NCBI RefSeq assembly: GCF_003185915.1
Contig: NZ_QHLZ01000012.1
Coordinates: forward strand, 1-64,000
Length of the DNA stretch: 64,000 nucleotides
DNA from: Arthrobacter psychrochitiniphilus
GTDB lineage: Bacteria > Actinomycetota > Actinomycetes > Actinomycetales > Micrococcaceae
Direction of reading: 5' to 3'
Shown one piece after another: positions 42,508 to 52,214 of the stretch (positions within the stretch are counted from its first letter, which is position 1; every line of letters starts with the position of its first letter). Below the pieces are notes generated by a model. The model ran no database searches and had not been told where the DNA came from. It saw nothing but the letters and a program-made list of their open reading frames with translations. The position numbers and the translations under genes were made by a program.

Positions 42508-42924
42508 TTATTTGCGTTGCGAACGTAAAACGGCCCACGCGAGCCATGCCGCCACCGGTGTCATGATCGCAATCCCGTAGATCCAAACGCTACCTTGTAC
42601 ATTGCCCGTGATAATTCCCACTGAGCCCAATTGCAGCGATAAGGCTCCAGCCGTGATGTAAGCGCCCGCACCACAGAGCACGGACACCCAGGCGTTCTCA
42701 CTCCAAAGTCCCACATAGAGGGCCACAGCCACCAGTAGCAGCAGTGCCAGGGCTGCCCCGTAGGGGAATACTGTTGGCCCCGTTCCCACGTACCACGCGT
42801 GGCTGTGCAGCGAGGTGCCCAGCAATCCGCTGCCCACCCCAGCGCCAAGAGCGGCGGTAATGAGGGCCCAACGCTTAGGCGGGCGCGGGTACCGCGGGGC
42901 TTCTAACCCACCGGGCTCGCTCAT
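42508..42924 (-). CDS. Four-helix membrane protein
   Basis: 138 aa from the ATG at 42924, which overlaps the mshB stop (ATGA). Four hydrophobic stretches: WALITAALGAGVGSGLLG, FPYGAALALLLLVAVALYVGLW, VSVLCGAGAYITAGALSLQLG and WIYGIAIMTPVAAWLAWAVL. Short basic ends. No known motif; linked to mycothiol metabolism only by its coupling to mshB, as is common in actinobacteria. Confidence 0.78.
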   Translation of the reverse strand: MSEPGGLEAPRYPRPPKRWALITAALGAGVGSGLLGTSLHSHAWYVGTGPTVFPYGAALALLLLVAVALYVGLWSENAWVSVLCGAGAYITAGALSLQLGSVGIITGNVQGSVWIYGIAIMTPVAAWLAWAVLRSQRK

Positions 42925-43934
42925 GGGGCACCGTAAATCTGTGTCTGATCCACGGCCACGAACTCCTCTATAGCGAAGATGTTGCGCCACACGTTATCGG
43001 AGAGTGCAAAAAGCTCTCCCGCTACTGTGATCTGGGTGCGGTGAGCTTTCATGGCCGCCGTCTTTGCGCCGAGATCCCCTGCCACTGCTATTCGCGGCAC
43101 CCCGGCCGCAAGAGGACGTTCGGGCCGGTCGCTGACAATGGCGTACACGGCGGGTACCGTCCAGCCCGCCAACTCATCCTGCCCGGCAGATCCTTCACCA
43201 GGCGAAGCGGGAGAGGAAGCCGCAGAAGAGGTGGCGGGAGAGGCGGCTTCGCGAAGGGCTGCCATGGTGAGCTGGTGGGTCCGGACGTGATCGGGGTGAC
43301 CGTAGCCGCCATCGGCGGCATAGCTGACAACCACGTCGGGGCGCAGGGAACGGATCGCAGCGGCCAGCAAGGGCGCAACCTGCTCCAACGGCTCCCGGGA
43401 GAAGGAACCGGACAGCACTATGGGAGCTGCCATGGCACGGCCATCAGCACCCCACGCCATGCCGGAGTCACGGAACACAACAGGGCCCGTGGCGGGCGCG
43501 GTGAGCCCTTGGCCCAGCCACATGTGTTCGTGGACTCCCAAAGCCGAAAGCGCGGCAGCCAACTCGCGTTCACGTTCTTGGGCCAGCCCGGCACCGGGCG
43601 CTGTGTCCCCCTCGAGGGCCGCTACGTCGTGGTCCTCCCCCTGGCCGCGGGCGTCTAGAGCCTGCTCTTCGAAAGCGTGCGTGCCCAGCGAAAACTCACT
43701 CTGGTCTACTTCCAAATGGGCCAGCTCAGCAGGAATGACCTCCCCCAGCTCACCGCGCGTACACGTCACCAGCACCACGCGGGCCCCGGCAGCTGAACAG
43801 GCCGCCATGGTGGCCCCGGTGACGATGGTTTCGTCGTCAGGGTGGGCGTGGATGAACATGATGGTTGAACCCTGGCCCACCCCCGGAAGCAGGGACAGGG
43901 GTGCGGAGGCCGGCATGCCGGTGGTGAAAGCCAT
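42921..43934 (-). CDS. mshB: Mycothiol pathway N-acetylglucosamine-inositol deacetylase (PIG-L family)
   Basis: 337 aa. Zinc site AHPDDE (~30-35) and the second ligand HPDH in GGYGHPDHVRTHQL (~217-230). The insert between them carries low-complexity Ala/Gly/Glu text. MshB removes the acetyl group from GlcNAc-inositol in mycothiol synthesis. The paralogous Mca (mycothiol S-conjugate amidase) shares these motifs, so the choice of MshB rests on length and the coupled membrane protein. Confidence 0.85.
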   Translation of the reverse strand: MAFTTGMPASAPLSLLPGVGQGSTIMFIHAHPDDETIVTGATMAACSAAGARVVLVTCTRGELGEVIPAELAHLEVDQSEFSLGTHAFEEQALDARGQGEDHDVAALEGDTAPGAGLAQERERELAAALSALGVHEHMWLGQGLTAPATGPVVFRDSGMAWGADGRAMAAPIVLSGSFSREPLEQVAPLLAAAIRSLRPDVVVSYAADGGYGHPDHVRTHQLTMAALREAASPATSSAASSPASPGEGSAGQDELAGWTVPAVYAIVSDRPERPLAAGVPRIAVAGDLGAKTAAMKAHRTQITVAGELFALSDNVWRNIFAIEEFVAVDQTQIYGAP

Positions 43935-43980
43935 ACCTCTAATCTACCGGCCCAGGCAGCCACCTTCCTGCGCCGGGGTA

Positions 43981-44032
43981 GGCAAAAGGCCGGCACCCCC
44001 GCAATACTTGCCCGGGTGTGCCGGCCTTTGCC
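43981..44032 (-). terminator. Terminator of the peptide transporter operon
   Basis: GGCAAAAGGCCGGCACCCCCG (arm 43981-44001) and CGGGTGTGCCGGCCTTTGCC (44013-44032) pair with two imperfections, 28 bases past the ATPase gene stop on the minus strand. Confidence 0.75.
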
Positions 44033-44059
44033 GTGCTCATGCTGTAACTGCGTTGTGCG

Positions 44060-45850
44060 CTAGATCAGGAGTTGTGCTCCGGGAATGGCGCTGAGCAGGT
44101 CCTGCGTGTACTGCTGCTGCGGATTGTTGAAGACCTCATCAGTGGTGGCCTGCTCAACGAGCCGCCCGTGCTGCATGACGGAGACGTCGTCGGCGATCTG
44201 GCGGACCACGGCGAGGTCGTGCGTGATGAACAGGTATGTCAGGCCCAGCTCCTCCTGCAGCTCGTTGAGCAAGTTCAGCACCTGCGCCTGAACCAACACA
44301 TCTAGCGCTGAGACGGCCTCATCACAGATGATGACGTCCGGGTTTAACGCCAGAGCCCGCGCAATCGCTATGCGCTGGCGTTGACCGCCGGAGAGCTCAT
44401 TGGGGAAGCGCTGCATGGTGGAGGAGGGCATGGATACTTGATCCAGTAACTCGCGCACCTTCTTCTCCCGCGACTTGGCGTTCCCAATTTTGTGGATCTT
44501 CAACGGCTCCTCAATAGTGCGGTAGATGTTGAACATCGGATCCAGAGAACCGTACGGGTCCTGAAAGATGGGCTGCACCCGGCGGCGGAAGTCAAAGAGC
44601 GCCTTCCCTTTCAGCGTGTTCACCTCCACCCCGTCGAACAGGATGCTTCCCTCAGTGGGCGCCAACAGGCTCAGCGCCATCTGCGCCACCGTAGACTTGC
44701 CCGAGCCAGACTCGCCCACAATCGCCATAGTGGTGCCGCGCTTGACGCTGAAGGAAACGTTATCCACGGCCTTGAAGTCCGTAGATTTACCCAGCGAGCC
44801 GCGGAGCTTGAAGACCTTGGTTAGATTCTTGATTTCCAAGATGGTCTCCCCCCGGCCCGCAGGTTTCTTGTGGCTGCTGAGCTCGCCTTCGTGAGCTACC
44901 GCTTCCATCTTCCTGACATCGGCGGGTTCGCGCACTTCCACGGTGGTTGCTGCCGCAGCTGCGGCCAGCGCCTCCCGCGCCTTCCCAGACTGCAGCCGTT
45001 TGGATGCCAGTGAGGGCGCCGAGTTCACCAAGCGCTGCGTGTACGGGTGACGCGGGTTGCGCAGGATCTCCAGTGCGGGCCCCGATTCCACCACCTGGCC
45101 TTTGTACATCACCACGAGCTTCTCGGCACGTTCCGCCGCCAAACCGAGATCATGGGTGATCAGCAGCACGGCGGTGTTCAACTCTGTAGTCATGCGGTCA
45201 AGATGGTCCAGGATCTGGCCCTGCACCGTCACATCCAACGCCGAAGTGGGTTCATCGGCAATGAGCAGGCGTGGACGGCAGGCCAAGCCAATGGCAATCA
45301 ATGCGCGCTGGCGCATACCTCCGGAGAACTCATGGGGGTACTGCTTGGCGCGGACCGCCGCATCGGGAAGTCCGGCTTCGGCGAGTACCTCCGCCACGCG
45401 TTCCTTGGAATTGGAGCCAGCCAAACCGTTGGCCTTGAGCGTCTCCTTGACTTGGAACCCAATTTTCCAGACCGGGTTCAAGTTGGACATTGGGTCCTGA
45501 GGAACCATGCCGATCGAGTTGCCTCGCAGTTCAATGATCCGCTTCTCGCTGGCGTGGGTAATATCCTCACCATCAAAGATGATCTGGCCTCCACTTACCC
45601 GCCCGTTGGAAGGGAGCAGACCAATAGCAGCCAGGGCCGTGGTGGATTTGCCCGAACCGGACTCCCCCACGATTGCCACTGTTTCTCCGGGCATGACCGT
45701 CAGATGAGCATTGCGCACAGCATGGACTTCCCCACCCTGCGTGTCAAAGGTGATGGCTAGGTCCCTGATTTCCAGCAGCGGGACATCATCAATGCCCGGC
45801 GCTGCTGGACGGGGGGACTTGTTCATGTTGGAACCGGACAAGCCGATCAC
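44060..45850 (-). CDS. Peptide ABC transporter ATPase, DppD-DppF fusion
   Basis: 596 aa with two complete ABC ATPase domains. First, ~25-280: [14 protein letters not shown]-type peptide ATPase signature region [28 protein letters not shown]. Second, ~335-590: [37 protein letters not shown]. Oligopeptide/dipeptide type, since each half ends in the HPYTQRL / QQYTQDLL motif. GTG start overlaps the permease stop (GTGA). It powers the two permeases encoded ahead. The Asp-Glu-Ala variant in the second Walker B follows the family pattern. Confidence 0.92.
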   Translation of the reverse strand: MIGLSGSNMNKSPRPAAPGIDDVPLLEIRDLAITFDTQGGEVHAVRNAHLTVMPGETVAIVGESGSGKSTTALAAIGLLPSNGRVSGGQIIFDGEDITHASEKRIIELRGNSIGMVPQDPMSNLNPVWKIGFQVKETLKANGLAGSNSKERVAEVLAEAGLPDAAVRAKQYPHEFSGGMRQRALIAIGLACRPRLLIADEPTSALDVTVQGQILDHLDRMTTELNTAVLLITHDLGLAAERAEKLVVMYKGQVVESGPALEILRNPRHPYTQRLVNSAPSLASKRLQSGKAREALAAAAAATTVEVREPADVRKMEAVAHEGELSSHKKPAGRGETILEIKNLTKVFKLRGSLGKSTDFKAVDNVSFSVKRGTTMAIVGESGSGKSTVAQMALSLLAPTEGSILFDGVEVNTLKGKALFDFRRRVQPIFQDPYGSLDPMFNIYRTIEEPLKIHKIGNAKSREKKVRELLDQVSMPSSTMQRFPNELSGGQRQRIAIARALALNPDVIICDEAVSALDVLVQAQVLNLLNELQEELGLTYLFITHDLAVVRQIADDVSVMQHGRLVEQATTDEVFNNPQQQYTQDLLSAIPGAQLLI

Positions 45851-46860
45851 CTCTTCCTAGCTTTGGGATCCAGGGCGTCGCGCAAGGCGTCACCAAGCAT
45901 GATGAAACTCAGCACGGTCACGGACAGTGCCGCGGCGGGCCAGAGCAGCACCGCAGGGTTGTTGCGCACTTGCGGCTGGGCATCTGAAATATCGTTGCCC
46001 CACGACATGACACCAGGGGGAAGTCCCAGACCTAGGAAGGACAAGGTCGCCTCAGCAACAATGAAGGTGCCTAGGGAGATGCTGGCCACCACAATGATGG
46101 GGGCCAAGGAGTTGGGCAGTACATGCTTCACCAGCGCACCGAAGGGCGAAAGCCCCAAGGCCTTGGACGCCGTGACATAATCCGAGCTTCGGTTTTCAAT
46201 CACTGCTCCGCGCGTGATCCGTGCAATTTGGGGCCAGCCGAAGGTCACTAGTGCTATCACAACCGTCCACACGCTCTTGTTGTCCCGGAAGAGGGGCAAC
46301 TGGTTGATGATGATGGCACCGAGGATCAAGGGCAAGGCAAAGAAGACATCCGTCAGTCGAGCCAGGATGTTATCTAGCCAGCCGCCGTAGTAGCCAGCGA
46401 GGGCACCCATGATCCCACCAATGATCAGCACGCCGATGGTGGTGAAGATACCCACCGTCAGTGATGCCCGGGTGCCGTGGATCATGCGGGCATAAACGTC
46501 GCACCCCTGAAGGGTGAAGCCCAGCGGGTGCCCGGGGCGCGGGCCTTCTGCCGAATCGTTCAGTGTGCAGCTCGTGGGGCTCACGCTTGCGAACCACTGA
46601 GGGAAGATGGCCACCACAACAACCAGCACAATCAGCAGCGCAGAGATGATGAACAGCGGTTGCTTGCGCAAGTTGCGCCAGGCCTCCGCCCACAAGCTGA
46701 GGGGGGCACCGCCTTCCTCTACCTTGTCCACTGCGGCCAGCGGTGTTTCCTCCAGCGGTGCAACGTAATGCTCGATCACGCGTGTGGAGGTTTTGCCCAG
46801 ACGCAGGGACTTCGAGCCCAGATTACTCGGTTCGTTCTTATTGCTCAGGTTCTCAGACAT
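45847..46860 (-). CDS. Peptide ABC transporter permease (DppC type)
   Basis: 337 aa. A long cytoplasmic N-terminus (~75 aa) precedes six membrane helices; the OppBC permease loop is NRSSDYVTASKALGLSPFGALVKHVLPNSLAPIIV. Overlaps the preceding permease by 8 bases and the following ATPase gene by 4, so the three are one operon. Confidence 0.92.
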   Translation of the reverse strand: MSENLSNKNEPSNLGSKSLRLGKTSTRVIEHYVAPLEETPLAAVDKVEEGGAPLSLWAEAWRNLRKQPLFIISALLIVLVVVVAIFPQWFASVSPTSCTLNDSAEGPRPGHPLGFTLQGCDVYARMIHGTRASLTVGIFTTIGVLIIGGIMGALAGYYGGWLDNILARLTDVFFALPLILGAIIINQLPLFRDNKSVWTVVIALVTFGWPQIARITRGAVIENRSSDYVTASKALGLSPFGALVKHVLPNSLAPIIVVASISLGTFIVAEATLSFLGLGLPPGVMSWGNDISDAQPQVRNNPAVLLWPAAALSVTVLSFIMLGDALRDALDPKARKR

Positions 46861-47779
46861 AGCGAATCCTCGGGTCTAGCACGGCGTACAAAAGGTCCAC
46901 AACGAGGTTGGCTACCACAAACACAACTACCAGGATGCTTACTACGGCAACCACCGTGGCACTTTCACCCGTCAGGATTGCCTTGTAGAGCAGGTTGCCA
47001 ATGCCCGGGACGTTAAAAATGCCCTCCGTAACAATGGCGCCGCCCATGAGGGCACCGAGGTCAGCACCTAGGAAGGTGATAACGGGGATGAGGGAGTTAC
47101 GCAGAATGTGGACCACCACCACGCGCCGGCGGCTCAGGCCCTTGGCGGTGGCTGTACGGACATAGTCAGCGTTCATATTCTCGCTGATGGATGCCCTGGT
47201 CAGCCTAATCACGTACGCCAAGGATACGAGCCCCAGAACCACGGCAGGCAGAATCAGTTCATTCCAAGGCGCCGATCCGCTGACCGTGGGCTTAGCCCAG
47301 CCGAGCTGTACACCCACCACGAGCTGAAGCACGAAGCCCAGGACGAAGGTGGGGATGGCGATGACCACGAGGGATGCCACCAAAACAGTGCTGTCAAACA
47401 GCTTGCCCTTGCGCAGGCCCGCGATAACGCCAAAGAGTACGCCGAACACGGTTTCGAAGGCCAGCGCCATGATGGCGAGCCGCGCGGTGACGGGGTAGGC
47501 GCGGGCAATGACAGCAGAAACTTCCTGGCCGGAGAAGGTCTGGCCAAGATTGAGCGTCACAAGGTTTTTAAGATAGAGCCCATACTGCACCCAGAAGGGC
47601 TGGTCGAGGTTGTACTGCGCACGCAGGGCTGCCTCCACCGCTGGGGCCATAGGCTTGCCGCCGGACAGGGCTGCGATGGGGTCACCAGGTGTAGCAAAAA
47701 CAAGAAAATAAACCAGGAGGGTTGCCCCGAAGAACACGGGGATCAACTGCAAGAAGCGGCGGAGCGTAAACATCAACAT
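46853..47779 (-). CDS. Peptide ABC transporter permease (DppB type)
   Basis: 308 aa. The start MFTLRRFLQLIPVFFGATLLVYFLVFATPGDPI is the DppB/OppB N-terminus. The permease loop is NMNADYVRTATAKGLSRRRVVVVHILRNSLIPVITFLG. Six membrane helices. First gene after the binding protein; a terminator lies between them. Confidence 0.92.
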   Translation of the reverse strand: MLMFTLRRFLQLIPVFFGATLLVYFLVFATPGDPIAALSGGKPMAPAVEAALRAQYNLDQPFWVQYGLYLKNLVTLNLGQTFSGQEVSAVIARAYPVTARLAIMALAFETVFGVLFGVIAGLRKGKLFDSTVLVASLVVIAIPTFVLGFVLQLVVGVQLGWAKPTVSGSAPWNELILPAVVLGLVSLAYVIRLTRASISENMNADYVRTATAKGLSRRRVVVVHILRNSLIPVITFLGADLGALMGGAIVTEGIFNVPGIGNLLYKAILTGESATVVAVVSILVVVFVVANLVVDLLYAVLDPRIRYV

Positions 47780-47927
47780 GGGTGTTTCACCCCAGTCTGC
47801 GGTCGGAAGAACAATTCAGTCATCAAATTACCTGTTCACTAGCTGTCTGTGTGCGAACACCGCCCGTGGGTTGTAGTTCGCGAGCAGTCGCAATGTATGA
47901 GTGTGGCAGGGCATGGTTTAGGGAACG

Positions 47928-47969
47928 AAAAAAAGGGAACCCGGGTCAAGGCCGGGTCCCCCTTTTTTT
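47928..47969 (-). terminator. Strong terminator after the peptide-binding protein gene
   Basis: A7-GGG-A-ACCCGG pairs with CCGGGT-C-CCCCT7; on the minus strand it ends in seven T. It lies 38 bases past the binding protein stop and 149 bases before the permease start, so most transcripts would stop here and the binding protein would be made in excess. Confidence 0.9.
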
Positions 47970-48007
47970 CATGCCATAACTATGTCCATGCTTGGGTGTC
48001 GCCGTTG

Positions 48008-49654
48008 TTACTTAGCGGTGACTTCGTAGTACAGCGGAACACCATTCCAACCGAAGGGCACGGTGTTGACGTTCTCGCTCCACACGCCCTGGACAGCCTG
48101 GTACCACAGGGGGACAACCGGCAGGTCCTTGAGCAGGATTTCTTGGGATTCGTTGAACAGCTTGTTGCCGGCTTCAACGCTTGTCGCAGAAAGTCCTTCC
48201 TTCAACTTGGCGTCAAAAGCAGGATTGCTGTAGTTGCCATCGTTTGAGCCTGCACCGGTACCGTACAGCGGCCCGAGGAAGTTGTACAGCGACGGGTAGT
48301 CAGCCTGCCAGCCGGCTCGTGAGGCACCGGTGAGCTTCTTGGAGTTGACCAGCGCGCGCATTTCCTTGAACGTGGCGATCGGGTTCAACTCTGCCTTGAT
48401 TCCCAGGTTGGTGGAAATCTGGTTGGCCATGGCCGTGATGTATTCCTTATTGCCGGCACCATCGATGTTGGAAGAGATGGTGAAGACCTTGCCTGCGGGC
48501 CAGGGACTGATAGCGTCAGCCTTTTCCCACATGGCCTTGGCCTTAGCGGCATCAAACTTCAGGACATCAGCACCGGGGAGGCTGGCGTTGTAGCCATCCA
48601 AGACCGGTGAGGTGAAGTCCGCAGCAACCTTCTTGTTGCCATAGAAAATCTTGTCAATGATCTGCTGGCGGTCAATGGCCATGGAGATGGCCTGGCGGCG
48701 CATCTGGCCGGCCTCGCCCTGGAATTCCGGCAGGTATGACGGGATGGTCATCGTGGCATTACCAGCGTAAGGCTGGTTGACATTGCGTCCGTCGAAGTCA
48801 GTCTTGAAGTTCTGCAGGCCGCTCGGCGGCACCTGGTCCAAAATATCCAGGTTGTTGGACTGAACCTCGGTATAGGCGGAGTCCATGTTGTTGAAGATCT
48901 TGAATGTCACGCCTCCGTTCTTGGCCTTGCGTGGTCCATTGTACTTCTCGTTGGGAACCAACGTGATGGAAATTTCGTGCTTCCAGCCGTCCGCTGCCAG
49001 CTTGTACGGGCCGTTGCCAACGGGGTTCTCACCGAATGACTTGGTGTTGTCATAGGCCGTAGCGGGTAGCGGGTAGAAGGCTGTATAGCCAAGGCGAAGC
49101 TGGAAATCCGATTCCGGCTGTGCCAGCTCCACCGTGAAAGTTGTATCATCTACAACCTTCAGGCCTTCCATCTTGTCCTCTGTGGATCCTTCAGCGGAGA
49201 CCTTGTCGTAGCCCTTGATGGACTCGAAGAAGTAGCTGTTCAGCTGCGCGTTCTTGGCTGCGGCACCGAAGTTCCAGGCATCCACAAAGCTTGCTGCAGT
49301 GATGGCACTGCCATCACTGAACGTCTCACCGGACTTGAGCTTGATGGTGTAGTTCTGGGAATCCTTGGTCTCAATGGACTCCGCAAGTTCATTGACAATT
49401 GCACCATCGGCGTCGTAGCTAACCAGTCCGGAGAAGATCAGGTCCATGACACGGCCACCACCTACTTCGTTGGTGTTGGCTGGCAACAGTCCGTTGCCAG
49501 GCTCGGTGGTGTTCGCTGTGATCACCTTAGTGGTGTCACCACCGGCGTTGCTGCCGTCTGTGCTGTCATTGCTGCTACCGCCACCGCAGGCGCTTAGTGA
49601 GAGGGCCAGTACAGCCGCAACTCCCAGCGCTTTGTACGTCCTTGTGAAACGCAT
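48008..49654 (-). CDS. Peptide ABC transporter binding lipoprotein (SBP_bac_5)
   Basis: 548 aa. Lipoprotein signal with lipobox LSAC, then a Gly/Ser/Asp linker. The mature protein has SBP family 5 landmarks: NGLLPANTNEVGGGRVMDLIFSGLV, YTIKLKSGETFSDGSAITAASFVDAWNF, and VGNGPYKL. It binds oligopeptides outside the membrane. First gene of the transporter locus. Confidence 0.92.
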   Translation of the reverse strand: MRFTRTYKALGVAAVLALSLSACGGGSSNDSTDGSNAGGDTTKVITANTTEPGNGLLPANTNEVGGGRVMDLIFSGLVSYDADGAIVNELAESIETKDSQNYTIKLKSGETFSDGSAITAASFVDAWNFGAAAKNAQLNSYFFESIKGYDKVSAEGSTEDKMEGLKVVDDTTFTVELAQPESDFQLRLGYTAFYPLPATAYDNTKSFGENPVGNGPYKLAADGWKHEISITLVPNEKYNGPRKAKNGGVTFKIFNNMDSAYTEVQSNNLDILDQVPPSGLQNFKTDFDGRNVNQPYAGNATMTIPSYLPEFQGEAGQMRRQAISMAIDRQQIIDKIFYGNKKVAADFTSPVLDGYNASLPGADVLKFDAAKAKAMWEKADAISPWPAGKVFTISSNIDGAGNKEYITAMANQISTNLGIKAELNPIATFKEMRALVNSKKLTGASRAGWQADYPSLYNFLGPLYGTGAGSNDGNYSNPAFDAKLKEGLSATSVEAGNKLFNESQEILLKDLPVVPLWYQAVQGVWSENVNTVPFGWNGVPLYYEVTAK

Positions 49655-49872
49655 TCCGCCTCCTTATTTGAGATTTACTCGAGCCAAAACCCGGTTGTAC
49701 CGGATACGGAATTCATCATTGAACCCGACAGTGTCTTAACTCATACTCATAGAGGCTATCGTCATTGGTTACTGGCAAGTACCACTAAACGCTTTCGACG
49801 CGGATCGTAATAGAGATGAGACCTTGACCACAGCCATGGTAAATGGCCCGAGGACATAGTCTCAGGGCAGAA

Positions 49873-49916
49873 AAAGGGCCTGCCTACCCCGCTTTTGCAG
49901 GATGGGCAGGCCCTTT
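49873..49916 (-). terminator. Terminator of typA
   Basis: AAAGGGCCTGCC (49873-49884) pairs exactly with GGCAGGCCCTTT (49905-49916), 11 bases past the typA stop; TTTC follows on the minus strand. Confidence 0.85.
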
Positions 49917-49926
49917 GGCCAAGCTG

Positions 49927-51843
49927 TTAGGCCTTGGCGCGGGCGCGGAAAGCCTTGGCACGGTCGCCAGCGTTCAGGATCAGCTTGCGGATACGGATGG
50001 ACTCCGGGGTGACCTCAACGCACTCATCTTCGCGGGCGAATTCCAGGGACTCTTCCAGCGTAAGGTTGCGCGGCGGGGTCATGTTCTCGAAGGTGTCCGA
50101 GGAAGCTGCACGCATGTTGGTGAGCTGCTTTTCCTTGGTGATGTTCACATCCATGTCATCGGAGCGTGAGTTCTCGCCAACGATCATGCCCTCGTATACC
50201 TCGGAGGTGGGCTGCACGAAGAAGTTCATGCGTTCCTGGAGCTTGATCATCGCAAACGGGGTGACAACACCAGTGCGGTCAGCAACGATCGAGCCGTTGG
50301 TGCGGTACTCGATGGGGCCGGCCCACGCCTCGTAGCCTTCGGAAATGGAGGCAGCAATACCGGCACCGCGGGTGTCGGTCATGAAGCGTGTGCGGAAACC
50401 GATCAAGCCGCGGGCCGGAACGATGAATTCCATGCGGCACCAGCCGGTGCCGTGGTTGGCCATGTTGACCATGCGGCCCTTGCGGGCTGCCAGCAGCTGG
50501 GTGACGCCGCCCAAGTATTCCTCGGGTACGTCAATGGTCATGTGTTCCATCGGCTCGTGAGTCTTGCCGTCAACCTGCTTGGTCACAACCTGCGGCTTGC
50601 CAACAGTCAGCTCGAAACCTTCGCGGCGCATCTGCTCCACGAGGATGGACAGAGCCAATTCGCCACGTCCCTGTACTTCCCAAGCGTCAGGACGCTCGGT
50701 GGGCAGAACCTTCAGGGAAACGTTACCGATGAGCTCGCGATCAAGGCGGTCCTTGACCTGGCGTGCTGTGACCTTGGCGCCCTTGACGCGGCCGGCCAGC
50801 GGGGAGGTGTTGATACCAATGGTCATGGAGATGGCCGGCGGGTCAACCGTGATCAGCGGCAGCGGCTGCGGGTTGTCAATGTCGGTCAGGGTCTCACCAA
50901 TGGTGATGTCTTCAATACCGGCTACAGCAACGATTTCGCCGGGGCCAGCCGATTCGGTAGGAACACGGGTCAGTGCCTGGGTGGCCAGCAGTTCGGTGAT
51001 CTTGACGGGCTTGATGGTGCCGTCGGCACGGGCCCAGGCAACGGTCTGGCCCTTGTGCAGGGTGCCGTTGAAGATGCGCAGCAGAGCCAAACGGCCCAGG
51101 AAGGGGGAAGCGTCAAGGTTGGTGACGTGCGCCTGCAGGACACCCTCGGGGTTGTACTTGGGAGCGGGGATGTGCTCGATGATGGTCTTGAACAGGGGCT
51201 CAAGGTCCTCGCTGTCCGGAGCGGAACCGTTTTCGGGCTGTGTCAAGGAGGCACGGCCCAGCTTGCCGGATGCGTAGACAACCGGAACGTTCAAGACGGC
51301 GTCCAGATCCAAGTCCGGAACTTCGTCCGCCATGTCAGAAGCCAGGCCCAGGAGCAGGTCCATGGACTCTGCAACAACCTCGTCGATGCGAGCATCGGGG
51401 CGGTCGGTCTTGTTCACGAGCAAGATCACGGGGAGCTTGGCCGCAAGTGCCTTACGCAGCACAAAGCGGGTCTGCGGCAGCGGGCCCTCGGAGGAATCCA
51501 CGAGCAGAACCACGCCGTCAACCATGGACAGACCGCGCTCAACTTCGCCACCGAAGTCGGCGTGGCCGGGGGTGTCAATGACGTTGATGGTCATGATTTC
51601 ACCGTTGGCTGACGGGCCATTGTAGGCAACCGTGGTGTTCTTGGCCAAGATGGTGATGCCCTTTTCGCGCTCCAGGTCCCCGGAGTCCATGACGCGCTCA
51701 GCAACGTTGCCGTGTTCGGCAAATGAGTGCGTTTGCTTGAGCATGGCGTCCACCAGGGTGGTCTTGCCATGGTCAACGTGCGCCACGATGGCGACGTTGC
51801 GCAGGTCATTGCGCGAGGCGGTGTTGAGAGAAAGATCGCTCAT
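49927..51843 (-). CDS. typA: Ribosome-associated GTPase TypA/BipA
   Basis: 638 aa translational GTPase. G1 AHVDHGKTTLVDAM (~20-33), switch 2 DTPGHADFGGEVERG, G4 NKTDRPDAR. Then domain 2, EF-G-like domains and the BipA-specific C-terminal end (ITKEKQLTNMRAASSDTFENMTPPR). It acts in 50S subunit assembly, mainly at low temperature or stress. Single gene. Confidence 0.95.
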   Translation of the reverse strand: MSDLSLNTASRNDLRNVAIVAHVDHGKTTLVDAMLKQTHSFAEHGNVAERVMDSGDLEREKGITILAKNTTVAYNGPSANGEIMTINVIDTPGHADFGGEVERGLSMVDGVVLLVDSSEGPLPQTRFVLRKALAAKLPVILLVNKTDRPDARIDEVVAESMDLLLGLASDMADEVPDLDLDAVLNVPVVYASGKLGRASLTQPENGSAPDSEDLEPLFKTIIEHIPAPKYNPEGVLQAHVTNLDASPFLGRLALLRIFNGTLHKGQTVAWARADGTIKPVKITELLATQALTRVPTESAGPGEIVAVAGIEDITIGETLTDIDNPQPLPLITVDPPAISMTIGINTSPLAGRVKGAKVTARQVKDRLDRELIGNVSLKVLPTERPDAWEVQGRGELALSILVEQMRREGFELTVGKPQVVTKQVDGKTHEPMEHMTIDVPEEYLGGVTQLLAARKGRMVNMANHGTGWCRMEFIVPARGLIGFRTRFMTDTRGAGIAASISEGYEAWAGPIEYRTNGSIVADRTGVVTPFAMIKLQERMNFFVQPTSEVYEGMIVGENSRSDDMDVNITKEKQLTNMRAASSDTFENMTPPRNLTLEESLEFAREDECVEVTPESIRIRKLILNAGDRAKAFRARAKA

Positions 51844-52062
51844 GGATGAAGACTCGTTTCAGTTGGGCCCGGCTGCAGGCCCGGAAGGGCTAAAGCAGAA
51901 AGTCACATTGATGGTTGGCCGTGAAGAATCGGCAGATAACACTATTCTAGTCGCACTGACAAATACGGCCTAGTCACTTTATCCCATGATTGGCAAATTT
52001 TTCACCACAACTGCCATCAAAGCCACCTTGAAAACACCTACAATGGCGGATTTCCGCCGCAA

Positions 52063-52119
52063 AAGCACGACAGCGTTAGCTAAGTTTCGTGACGAAACTC
52101 ACCTCTCGCCGTCGTGCTT
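52063..52119 (-). terminator. Two-part hairpin downstream of the 52-54 kb genes
   Basis: Outer AAGCACGAC (52063-52071) pairs with GTCGTGCTT (52111-52119), followed on the minus strand by TTTT. Inside is a perfect AGTTTCGT-G-ACGAAACT palindrome (52083-52099). Confidence 0.65.
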
Positions 52120-52214
52120 GGGTACGGTCAGCTGTGGTGCTTGGCCACCTGCGCGGTACTGGAAGTCCACCTAGCTAAAGTTCCCCGGGCAAGTCAGGGA
52201 CCGGGGGCCGGCCA

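Noticed and set aside
50452-51612. Long plus-strand open frame (386 codons)
   Set aside because: Antisense shadow of typA, produced by the codon bias of that gene.
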